This document shows, piece after piece, positions 16,145 to 24,547 of a stretch of 64,000 nucleotides of DNA. Within the stretch, counting starts at the first letter, position 1. Each line of letters begins with the position of its first letter. Both the position numbers and the translations under genes were made by a program. Under the pieces are notes generated by a model. It was not told the DNA's origin. It saw nothing but the letters and a program-made list of their open reading frames with translations, and ran no database searches. The stretch comes from Bradyrhizobium genosp. L. GTDB taxonomy: Bacteria > Pseudomonadota > Alphaproteobacteria > Rhizobiales > Xanthobacteraceae. The stretch is from contig NZ_CP061378.1 in assembly GCF_015624485.1 (NCBI RefSeq), forward strand, positions 1,178,001 to 1,242,000, in the 5' to 3' direction.

Positions 16145-19100
16145 ATGATAAAAACCTTGAATGAACTTGATGACGCGCTACTTCGGTGCCTTCGTTCGCG
16201 CAGGGTTGCGCTGTGGATTGAGGGTACGGTTCAAAGTGGCATCCTGAATGAAGCTGCAGGCCTCCCTTGGGTCAAGATTTGGAGCTCAGTATCTCGTGCA
16301 TCTCTCAGCTCGGCCCTTGCACATGCCAAAAATCGAAAGCCGCTATTCTTCGATCGACCAGACGACGCTCCGCAAGCGTGGAACGAGTCGGAATACATTG
16401 TAGTCTACGATGTTCAATCGAGCACAACTTCAGATCGGTTAGAGCTGGTTAGGCGACAGGCTTGGAACGAAGGCCTTAAGCAGCTCATCCAAGGCTGGGA
16501 TGGGATCATTTTGATCCTGACAGAGCGCATGGCGTCACTTCAACTAGGACGCGATATTGAGTTAATCTCCGCCCTCGCGCCGGCAAGTATAATCGTGCTG
16601 CAGCATGGCTTGCTGTCAGGAGCGAGTGCAGACGGGCTAACTAATCTCGTGACTTGGCAGGGCCCTTTGCTCGATTTTGTCAGAGAGGCCCTAAGCGTAT
16701 GCTCTGAGCAAGAGAAAGTAGACGTACTTGACCTGAAACACGCATCAGGTGTGCGAATCGAAGGAGCCGATTTTGACGTTATTGCGGGCTCATGGACCCT
16801 ACTCCGTCGAGGGCACTTGGCCCCGGCCTCTCGTGTTTCCCAGAAAGACTTTGACCACTTCCTTTCAGGTACAATCGGGACCTGGGAGGTTGGTTATTGG
16901 CAATTGATGAGTGCAGGAATCTCACACGACCGAGGTGGAATTGCTAACGAGGGAACAACTGCAGGCGACGCGAACTCTGTTGACCCTGTCGCCCTTGCGG
17001 TTGATGCGATTAAGGCCCTCGATTTCGCTGATCGCGATCCGTCCCAACAGGTGGACGTTCTCACGTTGGCAGCGGAGTCGGGCAGCGGCTGCACAACACT
17101 GCTCCGGCAACTCGCACTAGCTGTTGCCCGCGCTGGCTATCCTACTTTCATATCCCAACCAAACGTTCGCGATCTTTCGACCGATTCGCTGGCTGATGCG
17201 GTTGTTGCGGTGCAGTCTGCATGGGCTGCTGCACGCGATCGCAGCGCCAAGGGTAGCGGGCACGGCACCCTACCAGTCTGTATCATTGTTGACGCTGACG
17301 CAGAGCTTCAATCGGACCGCTCCCGGTTGATGTCGAAGCTTCAGTCACTCGGGCGCAAGGTGTATGTTGTCCGCGCTTTAACTCGAAGTCGCTCCGAAAT
17401 GGCGGAGTTGCCGACGGCGCTTCATCTAAAATCGGAAGCAACTGAAAATCAAATTTTAGCCCTAGGTCGACACCTTTCGGCATTTGGTTCTCGCTACGGT
17501 CTTGTTCCTCTTCCGTCCGACGACGAGTGGCATTCTTACTATCGGAGTTTCAAAGGTGTTCAGGCGGGGTTCCACGGAGAAATTGTCACGCCACCGCTGT
17601 TTTTGGTGGGGCTCCATATCTTCGTTAAGGATCGTGTGCGGGATGAACGGAGCTTGGAGCAATACCTATATCGAAAATGGCTGGAAATTGATGCTCCATC
17701 TGGGAAGGAGCTAGTCCGCGTCCTCGCTGCGGCTGGGAGTTATGGCTTGGCAGTGCCCTTCGAGACCGCCGCCAGAGTCGCCGAATTGAGACCAGCGCTG
17801 TTTGGGCAGCTTCAGGAGAATGAGGACCGAGCGCTAGACGTCTTTTGTCAATGGACGCGTCCACCAACGAATCAATCTGACTGGGCCGTTGCGATACGCC
17901 ATCAAGCGCTGGGGGTATTGCTTGGTAGGGTACTATTCCCTGATCAAGCGACGGCTCCATACAGCGCGTTGCTGCCGGTCCTGAGCACATTGACTTCGAA
18001 GGAAGAGGATCGGTGGTTCGCTGACAACCTTGCATATCGGCTCGGTCAGCGTTTTGGTAGCTATTCGGCTCCATTCTCGCTTGATGTGGATACCGCAAAT
18101 CAAAAGGCCGCGCGCGCGATTTTTGCGTCGTTTCCAAAAGAGCTTCGAAGTAGCAGTCGGACTATTCTGCATCACCATGCGCGTTACTACATCAAAGTCC
18201 TAAAAGCATGCATTGAGGCGATAGCTGAGCCAGAGCACACGATCGAGCCAAGATCCGCCACTATTCGCTTGGCCGAAGCTGCGGCCGACGAGGCTCAGGC
18301 GATTCTCGATGTGGCACTTGATTTGCCAGAGCAGAACGATCGACGGAGCAGTCTGCTAACAACGCTCTCCGCGGCGCTCGGGACGCTCTCACGAGCGTTG
18401 TTGTCTGTCGGGTCAAAGTCATACGCGAACCGATCCCTAAAATACTTTTGGGATTCGATAGATGCTGCGCAAGAAGCCGTCAATTTTGATGGGGGCAATG
18501 GGCATGCGAACTTCAATTTAATTGATACGATTCAAAAGGCCCTCCAGAATTCTTTGCCTTTGGCCGTGTCCCAGGAGTTGGAGCTCTTCGAGGTTGCCGA
18601 TAATTGTCTTGTCACTCTCCAGCAGTTGCACAGCACAAAGCGATGGAGCAATGTCGATGATCTCGGCGGACAGGAGTCCGTCGGAGGGCTGATAGTTGAG
18701 CAATTGGCGCTGGCAAAACGCCTTTCGGCGCGTACGAAGTCGTCAATTGGCCCGGCGTTTTTCGATAGTCCGGCGGGATTGATGATCAGAATTCGGGAGG
18801 TGGTTGGCCCAGATGACCTATCTCAAGCGTTTCGAGACCCAAAGCGCGCGCTAACTTTGAGAAAGTTGCGGGGATCGTTTGAAGATCATGAACTAAGGGC
18901 CGGACGTGCTCTCCAATACCTCTACAAGCTCTATCTCCACGATCCAATTGGACGTCTAAATTTTGCCCATCGTCGCGAGTTGTTGCGATTACTCAAAGCA
19001 TGTTCGGTCGAGGAATATGAACCATATCGACATGATGAGGCGACTTTGTCATGTCAGCTTGGGGAGTTCGAACCAGCTGAAACCTTGTTTAACCAATTGC

Positions 19101-19399
19101 GCGAGGCGCGACAGGCGGAGCCATCAAGGTGGTACTGGCACAATGAGAGAGTGCTCATTGAGGTCGTAGAGGGCGCGGCTCGGCCAAGGGAGTTCGCTAT
19201 TGAGGTTGTTGATGCGGCTAACGGCTGGGGCCGTATCAAAGGGCTCGACAGAATACGCATCAAAATTCAGCCGAATCAGTTCTCTGGCCTCTCTAAGGGA
19301 AGTTTTCATAGAGCTTGCGTTCGCTTCCGAACGGGTGGCTTGCAAGCAGTGCGCGATCGCTTCGCGAGAGACGATCTTTTGGAAATGGGGCTTGCCTGA
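16145..19399 (+). CDS. Large STAND-like P-loop protein with TPR-like tail, candidate defence/conflict protein
   Basis: A 1084-residue protein from ATG 16145 (AAAGGAG site; GTG 16106 is a weaker start). Residues 1-300 are alpha/beta with Rossmann-like strands (YIVVYDVQ, GIILILTE, ASIIVLQHG) but fit no domain I recognise. Next comes a P-loop NTPase: Walker A is GSGCTT (313-318), with Cys where Lys is normal, and Walker B is CIIVDAD (379-385). Residues from about 550 on are helical, with a TPR-like repeat near 970-987 (QLGEFEPAETLFNQL). This sensor/NTPase/repeat plan resembles STAND immune proteins, some of which lack the Walker Lys. GC content and codon use differ from the flanks. Its stop overlaps the next gene by one base (TGATG). 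Function is inference. Confidence 0.7.
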   Translation: MIKTLNELDDALLRCLRSRRVALWIEGTVQSGILNEAAGLPWVKIWSSVSRASLSSALAHAKNRKPLFFDRPDDAPQAWNESEYIVVYDVQSSTTSDRLELVRRQAWNEGLKQLIQGWDGIILILTERMASLQLGRDIELISALAPASIIVLQHGLLSGASADGLTNLVTWQGPLLDFVREALSVCSEQEKVDVLDLKHASGVRIEGADFDVIAGSWTLLRRGHLAPASRVSQKDFDHFLSGTIGTWEVGYWQLMSAGISHDRGGIANEGTTAGDANSVDPVALAVDAIKALDFADRDPSQQVDVLTLAAESGSGCTTLLRQLALAVARAGYPTFISQPNVRDLSTDSLADAVVAVQSAWAAARDRSAKGSGHGTLPVCIIVDADAELQSDRSRLMSKLQSLGRKVYVVRALTRSRSEMAELPTALHLKSEATENQILALGRHLSAFGSRYGLVPLPSDDEWHSYYRSFKGVQAGFHGEIVTPPLFLVGLHIFVKDRVRDERSLEQYLYRKWLEIDAPSGKELVRVLAAAGSYGLAVPFETAARVAELRPALFGQLQENEDRALDVFCQWTRPPTNQSDWAVAIRHQALGVLLGRVLFPDQATAPYSALLPVLSTLTSKEEDRWFADNLAYRLGQRFGSYSAPFSLDVDTANQKAARAIFASFPKELRSSSRTILHHHARYYIKVLKACIEAIAEPEHTIEPRSATIRLAEAAADEAQAILDVALDLPEQNDRRSSLLTTLSAALGTLSRALLSVGSKSYANRSLKYFWDSIDAAQEAVNFDGGNGHANFNLIDTIQKALQNSLPLAVSQELELFEVADNCLVTLQQLHSTKRWSNVDDLGGQESVGGLIVEQLALAKRLSARTKSSIGPAFFDSPAGLMIRIREVVGPDDLSQAFRDPKRALTLRKLRGSFEDHELRAGRALQYLYKLYLHDPIGRLNFAHRRELLRLLKACSVEEYEPYRHDEATLSCQLGEFEPAETLFNQLREARQAEPSRWYWHNERVLIEVVEGAARPREFAIEVVDAANGWGRIKGLDRIRIKIQPNQFSGLSKGSFHRACVRFRTGGLQAVRDRFARDDLLEMGLA

Positions 19400-20784
19400 T
19401 GGTCACAGTGGCCGAAGCAGCTCTCCATTTTTATCAACGGTTGAGCGAACAGCTTCTTCAGGAACCAGCACTTGCCACTCAAGGCGTTTTGATGCTGTGC
19501 GACAAGGATTGGGCTTTGCCGGACCAAGACATTCGCGGTGTGGCGAAGGCGTTGGTACGACGAATTCATCCAAGCGCAATCGAGCCAGGTTTCTTGTTGG
19601 GTTGGAAGGAGCTTGGCGGGCCGAGCCGCGATGGCCTGGTCTTGGATGTGCGTAGCGATACTCATGCTCCCCCGGAAAGGGATGCTCGCCGAGCGATTGA
19701 GGCTGCAGGTCCTGGGGTCGTTCTCATTTCCAACGATAGACTGACTGGCATCGGATTGCTGATCCTACCATTTCAGCGCAACGAAGCAGTATACGATGCG
19801 GTTCCGCTGGCTCTGAAGTCACTTGAGGAGTTCTGCGGAGGTCGACTTGATGTCGTTGCTTCCCGTCGGTTCATGAGAGGAGGGGTGTTGGCTGCCTTTG
19901 AGGTGGGGTTATTTCCGCCGGCGCAGCGACAAATAGCGGCGGCGTTTGATGAAGATCAGGTTTTGTCTCTTTGCAGGACGCTGTGTGGCACCTGGGTTTA
20001 CCGAGGGCGTCAAGTTACGCCCGAGCACGCAGCGAAATGGGCTGAGCAGTTCAGGGGAGCGAGACTAATCGGTGAGGCAATGGATGTCCTGAAGTATTTG
20101 AACTCTGACGGCTTTCTCACCAGAAACTACATCGTCGATTGCATTAGAGAACAGTACCAGTCCGTCCTGCGAAAATACGAGACTGTGCAGGCGATATCTG
20201 TTCAGAGAATTCAGAAGAGTGAGCATCACCTAGTGTACGATCTTCGCTTCTTGCCAAGGGAAATTGTTAGCTTCGCCGAAGCGATTGAAATCCATAAACG
20301 GGATGTGACGCTTGTTTGCTTCGATGACGTTGTTGGCAGCGGAGGTACATTCATTGATGCGCTATTCGGTGGTCTTGCGGGCGTGCCGGTAGAAAGGGTC
20401 AGTGAGTGGCTGCTAGACGGAAATAATCAAATAGTCGTGGTGTGTGCGATTGCAGGCGAGGAGGGAAAGCGTCGAGTCGAGGAGCATGAGCATGCTCATG
20501 GTCGCGTAGAGATATTTGCTCATAGGACAATAAGGAATGGAGAGGCCACGTTTCACGAAAGGTCTCGAATATTCTCGAAGAACTCGAGTGGAGAGAAATT
20601 TATGGAATTCTGCCGAAAGGTAGGAGACGACTTATATCCGAAGGCACCTCTAGGGTATGGCGACTCTCGATGGTGCATAGCAACAGAATACAATGCGCCA
20701 AACAATTCATTACCGGTTATATTCGCAAGAGGCAATGCGACCAGGAAGTGGACGCCACTCTTTGAACGAATCGAGCCGACTTAA
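19399..20784 (+). CDS. Phosphoribosyltransferase-like protein (PRTase-CE type), partner of the STAND-like protein
   Basis: A 461-residue protein starting at ATG 19399 inside the stop of the previous gene. Residues 1-190 are of unknown type. Around 213-255 is a helical segment (KWAEQFRGARLIGEAMDVLKYL), followed by an alpha/beta domain whose motif VCFDDVVGSGGT (306-317) is the PRPP-loop signature of type I phosphoribosyltransferases: two Asp, then a Gly/Ser loop ending in Thr. The helical segment before a DD-x-x-GSG-x-T loop is what I recall of PRTase-CE domains predicted in prokaryotic conflict systems. No nucleobase-salvage enzyme has this layout. Translational coupling to an NTPase-repeat protein supports a two-gene system. 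The reaction is unknown; the family call needs a profile search. Confidence 0.65.
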   Translation: MVTVAEAALHFYQRLSEQLLQEPALATQGVLMLCDKDWALPDQDIRGVAKALVRRIHPSAIEPGFLLGWKELGGPSRDGLVLDVRSDTHAPPERDARRAIEAAGPGVVLISNDRLTGIGLLILPFQRNEAVYDAVPLALKSLEEFCGGRLDVVASRRFMRGGVLAAFEVGLFPPAQRQIAAAFDEDQVLSLCRTLCGTWVYRGRQVTPEHAAKWAEQFRGARLIGEAMDVLKYLNSDGFLTRNYIVDCIREQYQSVLRKYETVQAISVQRIQKSEHHLVYDLRFLPREIVSFAEAIEIHKRDVTLVCFDDVVGSGGTFIDALFGGLAGVPVERVSEWLLDGNNQIVVVCAIAGEEGKRRVEEHEHAHGRVEIFAHRTIRNGEATFHERSRIFSKNSSGEKFMEFCRKVGDDLYPKAPLGYGDSRWCIATEYNAPNNSLPVIFARGNATRKWTPLFERIEPT

Positions 20785-20839
20785 GCGGTCTTACTTCCGG
20801 AGCCGGAGAAGAGCACTTTGAAATTGAATCGTGCAGCCC

Positions 20840-21238
20840 TCACCCCCTCAAATACCCCCGGATCATCGGTAGCAGGAAGATCGCGATGTTGATCGCAAAA
20901 CCGATGCTCCAGAGGATCGAGCGCAAGGTCGGGCGGTTGCCGATATAGGTGAAGACGTAGGCGATGCGCACGATCAGGAACAGCACGGCCAGCTCGTCGA
21001 TCAGCCGCAGCGGGCCGATGCGGAATTCGGCGAGCAGCACCGCGAAGGCGAAGAACGGGAACGCCTCGATCCCGTTCTGATGGGCGCCGAGTGCCCGCGA
21101 GCGGATCGGGTCGTCGTAGAAATCGGGATCGCGCGGGCGGGAATTGTCGAAGCGGCGGAAGCCGATCCATTTCACCGATGCGATCGTCAGGAGCGACAGC
21201 ATCAGCGTCCCGAAGACGCACCATTCGGCGACCGTCAT
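20840..21238 (-). CDS. MAPEG family membrane protein
   Basis: A 132-residue protein with four hydrophobic segments (about 7-24, 58-78, 80-98 and 107-127), the topology of MAPEG proteins (membrane-associated eicosanoid/glutathione metabolism). The motif RALGAHQNGIEAFPFFAFAV matches the conserved R-x-x-x-A-H-x-N-x-x-E segment of the family, and YIGNRPTLRSILWS the C-terminal helix. Bacterial members can have glutathione transferase or peroxidase activity, but this copy's substrate is unknown. It is convergent with the island and divergent from hemH. The ATG at 21238 is the only plausible start. Confidence 0.88.
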   Translation of the reverse strand: MTVAEWCVFGTLMLSLLTIASVKWIGFRRFDNSRPRDPDFYDDPIRSRALGAHQNGIEAFPFFAFAVLLAEFRIGPLRLIDELAVLFLIVRIAYVFTYIGNRPTLRSILWSIGFAINIAIFLLPMIRGYLRG

Positions 21239-21252
21239 GGTTCCTCCACAGA

Positions 21253-21298
21253 GCGTTTTCGAGCGAAGTGGTCCCGGTTCGCGTCAAGAAAACGCGTC
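21253..21298 (+). repeat. Palindromic intergenic repeat, family A copy 2
   Basis: A 46-base copy with inverted ends (GCGTTTTC/GAAAACGC) and the shared interior GAGCGAAGTGG and CGGTTCGCGT. It lies between the divergent MAPEG and hemH genes. Confidence 0.85.
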
Positions 21299-21388
21299 AA
21301 GACAAAGCTTGATCGAGAACGTAGCCAACCGGCACTCGCCTTGACAAGCCAGCGGCAACGCGCGAAGCCCACCCCAGAGAACACCAGC

Positions 21389-22423
21389 ATGAGCACGGTC
21401 ATTCCCTTCGAGAGCGCGAAGCCGGCAGCAAGCGCCAAGCCGGAGCGCGTCGGCGTGCTGCTGGTCAATCTCGGCACGCCGGATACCGCGGATGCCAAGG
21501 GCGTGCGGGTCTACCTGAAGGAATTCCTGTCCGATCCGCGGGTGATCGAGAACCAGGGGCTGCTCTGGAAGCTGATCCTCACCGGCATTCTGTGCATCCG
21601 GCCCGCCCGCAAAGCACGCGACTACCAGAAGATCTGGAACGTCGAGAAGAACGAGTCGCCGCTGAAGACGATCACGCGCGCGCAGGCCGAGAAGCTGGCG
21701 GCCGCTATTGCCGATCACGACCACGTGGTGGTCGACTGGGCGATGCGCTATGGCAACCCGTCGATCGCCTCCCGGGTGGCGGCGCTTGCCGCGCAGGGCT
21801 GCGGCCGCCTGCTGGTGGTGCCGCTCTATCCGCAATATTCCGCAGCGACCTCGGCGACCGTCTGCGACGAGGTATTTCGCGCGCTGGCCGGCATGCGCGA
21901 CCAGCCGATCCTGCGGGTGACGCCGCCTTATTATGATGACCCCGATTACATCGCGGCGCTGGCAGACTCGATCGACGCGCATCTTGCGACGCTGCCGTTC
22001 CAGCCCGAGATCATCCTCGCCTCGTTCCACGGCATGCCGAAGGCCTACGTCGACAAGGGCGATCCCTATCAGGCGCAGTGCATCGCGACCACGGACGCGC
22101 TGCGCAAGCGGCTCGGGCTCGAAGCGTCTAAGCTGGTCCTCACGTTCCAGTCGCGCTTCGGCAACGCCGAGTGGCTGCAGCCCTATACCGACAAGACCGT
22201 GGAGCGGCTGGCGAAAGAGGGCGTGAAACGGATCGCCGTGGTCACGCCGGGCTTCTCCGCCGATTGCCTGGAGACGCTGGAAGAGATCGCGCAGGAGAAC
22301 GCCGAAATCTTCCGGCACAATGGCGGCGAAGCATTCGCCGCGATCCCCTGCCTCAACGACAGCGATGGCGGCATGGACGTGATCCGCCAGCTCGTGCTGC
22401 GCGAGCTGCAAGGCTGGATCTAA
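21389..22423 (+). CDS. hemH: Ferrochelatase
   Basis: A 344-residue enzyme inserting Fe2+ into protoporphyrin IX to make haem, the last step of the protoporphyrin route. The catalytic His is His214 (SFHGMPKAY) and the acidic partner Glu295 (FSADCLETLEEI); their spacing of 81 matches well-studied ferrochelatases (His183/Glu264 in Bacillus). The N-terminus VGVLLVNLGTPDT and the SRFGNAEWLQPYT stretch are diagnostic. The ATG at 21389 begins a short extension before this motif. The last codons (GGC TGG ATC TAA) form the first unit of a 15-base tandem repeat. It appears to be monocistronic, with a family A repeat upstream. Confidence 0.96.
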   Translation: MSTVIPFESAKPAASAKPERVGVLLVNLGTPDTADAKGVRVYLKEFLSDPRVIENQGLLWKLILTGILCIRPARKARDYQKIWNVEKNESPLKTITRAQAEKLAAAIADHDHVVVDWAMRYGNPSIASRVAALAAQGCGRLLVVPLYPQYSAATSATVCDEVFRALAGMRDQPILRVTPPYYDDPDYIAALADSIDAHLATLPFQPEIILASFHGMPKAYVDKGDPYQAQCIATTDALRKRLGLEASKLVLTFQSRFGNAEWLQPYTDKTVERLAKEGVKRIAVVTPGFSADCLETLEEIAQENAEIFRHNGGEAFAAIPCLNDSDGGMDVIRQLVLRELQGWI

Positions 22424-22466
22424 GAAGGTTGGATCTAAGAAGGCTGGATTTAAGAAGGCTGGATCT
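22410..22466 (+). repeat. 15-base tandem repeat over the hemH stop codon
   Basis: Nearly four copies of AAGGCTGGATCTAAG occur in tandem, with single-base changes between copies. Because the unit is 15 bases, each copy carries an in-frame stop (TAA, TAA, TAA, TGA), so hemH ends at the first of four serial stops. Confidence 0.9.
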
Positions 22467-22644
22467 GATTGTTAACGATCCGTGACACCAGACACGGATG
22501 GCGCGTTCAGTCTTGGACCGTCTGGTATCCCGCAAGACGGCCTCCTACGTATCAGGTAGAACAACGGCCGGCTGAACCGGCGTCGCGGTCCTGCCGACCA
22601 ACCCACGACCGCGCCCCTGCGACGGTCGGGCCCTGGAGGACTCC

Positions 22645-23646
22645 ATGACTGGTTTCGATATTTTCGCGATCGCGCTTGTTCTTCTCGTCATCATTACGCT
22701 GTTCGCGGGCGTCAAGACCGTCCCGCAGGGCTATGACTGGACCATCGAGCGGTTCGGCAAATACACCCGCACGCTGTCGCCCGGCCTCAATATCATCGTG
22801 CCCTATTTCGATCGCATCGGGCGCAAGATCAACATGATGGAGCAGGTGATCAACATCCCCGAGCAGGAGGTGATCTCCAAGGACAACGCCACCGTGACGG
22901 TGGACGGCGTCGCCTTCTTCCAGGTGTTCGACGCCGCCAAGGCGAGCTACGAGGTCGCCAATCTGACGCAGGCGATCACCGTGCTGACCATGACCAACAT
23001 CCGCTCGGTGATGGGTTCGATGGATCTCGACCAGGTGCTGTCGCATCGCGACGAGATCAACGAGCGGCTGTTGCGCGTGGTCGACGCCGCGGTGTCGCCG
23101 TGGGGCGTCAAGGTCAACCGCATCGAGATCAAGGACATCGTGCCGCCGGCCGACCTGGTCGAGGCGATGGGCCGGCAGATGAAGGCCGAGCGGGTCAAGC
23201 GCGCCGACATCCTGCAGGCGGAAGGCCAGCGGCAATCCGAGATCCTGCGCGCCGAGGGCGCCAAGCAGGGCCAGATCCTGCAGGCCGAGGGCCGCAAGGA
23301 AGCCGCCTTCCGCGATGCCGAGGCGCGCGAACGCTCCGCCGAGGCCGAGGCCAAGGCGACGCAGATGGTCTCCGAGGCCATTTCCAAGGGCGACGTCGCC
23401 GCGCTGAACTATTTTATCGCCGACAAATACATCAAGGCGTTCGGGCAACTGGCCGACTCGCCGAACCAGAAAGTCCTGATGCTGCCGATCGAGGCGACCA
23501 GCATCCTCGGTTCGCTCGCCGGCATCGGCGAGATCGCCAAGGCAACCTTTGGCGAGAGCGCCGCGTCTGCCCAGGCAGCCGCACGGCGCGGCTCGGTGCC
23601 ATCAGCCGGTCCCGCGGCGCCGCCGCCTGTGCCGCCGAGGACCTGA
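22645..23646 (+). CDS. SPFH domain protein, stomatin/QmcA-like
   Basis: A 333-residue membrane-anchored protein. Residues 1-22 are a hydrophobic anchor, followed by an SPFH/band 7 domain ([24 protein letters not shown], about 25-190, is the stomatin signature) and a long charged coiled coil (about 190-260) rich in Ala, Glu and Gln that drives oligomerisation. The C-terminus is Pro/Ala-rich. It lies 40 bases upstream of an NfeD gene, the classic SPFH-NfeD pairing in which the two form a membrane-organising complex, sometimes linked to protease control. The start at ATG 22645 has a GGAGGA site 7 bases before it. Confidence 0.93.
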   Translation: MTGFDIFAIALVLLVIITLFAGVKTVPQGYDWTIERFGKYTRTLSPGLNIIVPYFDRIGRKINMMEQVINIPEQEVISKDNATVTVDGVAFFQVFDAAKASYEVANLTQAITVLTMTNIRSVMGSMDLDQVLSHRDEINERLLRVVDAAVSPWGVKVNRIEIKDIVPPADLVEAMGRQMKAERVKRADILQAEGQRQSEILRAEGAKQGQILQAEGRKEAAFRDAEARERSAEAEAKATQMVSEAISKGDVAALNYFIADKYIKAFGQLADSPNQKVLMLPIEATSILGSLAGIGEIAKATFGESAASAQAAARRGSVPSAGPAAPPPVPPRT

Positions 23647-23686
23647 GGCGTGGTAGCGTCACGCCCGCAATCATAGGGGTCCTGTC

Positions 23687-24133
23687 ATGGCCGAGATGTT
23701 TTCGACGTTGGGCACCTGGAACTGGCTGATCTTCGGCTTCATCCTGATGGCGCTGGAGCTCGCCGCGCCCGGCGTGTTTTTGTTCTGGCTCGGGCTTGCG
23801 GCGCTGCTGGTCGGGCTGCTGTCGTTCGCCTTCACGCCGGCCTGGCAAACCCAGCTCCTGATGTTTGCGGTGTTCGCCGCAGCGGCAGTGCCGGCGTGGC
23901 GGCATTTCGCCCGAAGCGCGACCGAGGTGAGCAAGACCAACCCGTTCCTCAATCGCCGCAACCAGGCCCTGATCGGCCGCGAGTTCACGCTGGAGAAGCC
24001 GATCATCGATGGCGCCGGCACGGTGCGGATCGACGACACGGTCTGGCGGGTCGCCGGCCCCGACGCGCCTGCCGGCAGCCGCGTCAAGGTCGTCAGCGCC
24101 GACGGCGCCAACCTGACGGTGGCGGTGGCCTAA
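23687..24133 (+). CDS. NfeD family membrane protein
   Basis: A 148-residue protein with two or three hydrophobic segments in residues 12-75, then a soluble OB-fold C-terminal domain (about 90-148; LIGREFTLEKPI, DDTVWRVAGPDAPAGSRVKVV) typical of NfeD1b proteins. It lacks the ClpP-like protease part of long NfeD. Its position 40 bases after a stomatin-like gene is the usual arrangement, and the partners are thought to interact. The product is an inner-membrane protein; the physiological role is poorly known. Confidence 0.92.
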   Translation: MAEMFSTLGTWNWLIFGFILMALELAAPGVFLFWLGLAALLVGLLSFAFTPAWQTQLLMFAVFAAAAVPAWRHFARSATEVSKTNPFLNRRNQALIGREFTLEKPIIDGAGTVRIDDTVWRVAGPDAPAGSRVKVVSADGANLTVAVA

Positions 24134-24146
24134 CTTGCTCTATCCT

Positions 24147-24473
24147 TCAGCGCCTGCTCCAGCGTTCGGCGAAACGATTGAGCGGCATGAACGACTCGCT
24201 AAGCTCCCTGCCCAGCGCGGTCAGCCGATAGCCGTCCTCCGTCAATTCGACGAACCCTGCCTCGCGCAGCTCGGTCAGCCGCGTCTGCAGGATCGTCGGT
24301 GAGGCCTCGTCGCAGGCACTGCGCAGCGCGCGCGAGGTCAGCGCGCTCTCGCGCAATTCCCAGGTGATCCGCAGCGTCCAGCGGCGCCCGAGCAGGTCGA
24401 GCAGCGCCATGATCGGACGTCCCGTGCGCGAACCGCGGACGCTGTGCTTTGCGGTCGGAACCGGCTTCGGCAT
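24147..24473 (-). CDS. HxlR family transcriptional regulator
   Basis: A 108-residue winged-helix DNA-binding protein. The HxlR signature is visible: GRRWTLRITWELRESALTSRALRSACDEASPTILQTRLTEL (abbreviated) covers the recognition helices, followed by the wing (GFVELTEDGYRLTALGREL). Start ATG 24473 is chosen for its AAGGAGA site; the longer frame upstream has no protein character and would cross the operators. It is divergent from the CMD-family gene; two palindromes between them probably bind this regulator, giving control of its own gene and the neighbour. HxlR members often sense aldehydes or redox-active electrophiles; the signal here is unknown. The usual N-terminal sensing Cys is absent, with only one Cys (ACDEA) in view. 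Confidence 0.88.
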   Translation of the reverse strand: MPKPVPTAKHSVRGSRTGRPIMALLDLLGRRWTLRITWELRESALTSRALRSACDEASPTILQTRLTELREAGFVELTEDGYRLTALGRELSESFMPLNRFAERWSRR

Positions 24474-24494
24474 GCGGAATTCTCCTTGCGCAAC

Positions 24495-24533
24495 GCTACA
24501 GATATTGTAGCGTGTTGCTACGGTAATTGTAGC
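24495..24533. promoter_or_regulatory. Double inverted-repeat operator between hxlR and CMD gene
   Basis: Two near-identical 17-base palindromes lie in the 74-base divergent gap: GCTACAGATATTGTAGC (24495-24511, perfect arms) and GCTACGGTAATTGTAGC (24517-24533). Their centres are 22 bases apart, two helical turns, so two dimers could bind on one face of the DNA. The HxlR protein is the obvious binder. Confidence 0.75.
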
Positions 24534-24547
24534 AGTGAGGACAAGCC

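Noticed and set aside
16145..17060. A SIR2 domain at the N-terminus of the island NTPase
   Set aside because: The expected NAD-binding GAGxS and catalytic His contexts could not be found, so it is left unassigned.
15708..20839. Direct repeats flanking the AT-richer island
   Set aside because: By eye the two junctions share no convincing repeat, and no integrase or transposase lies inside.
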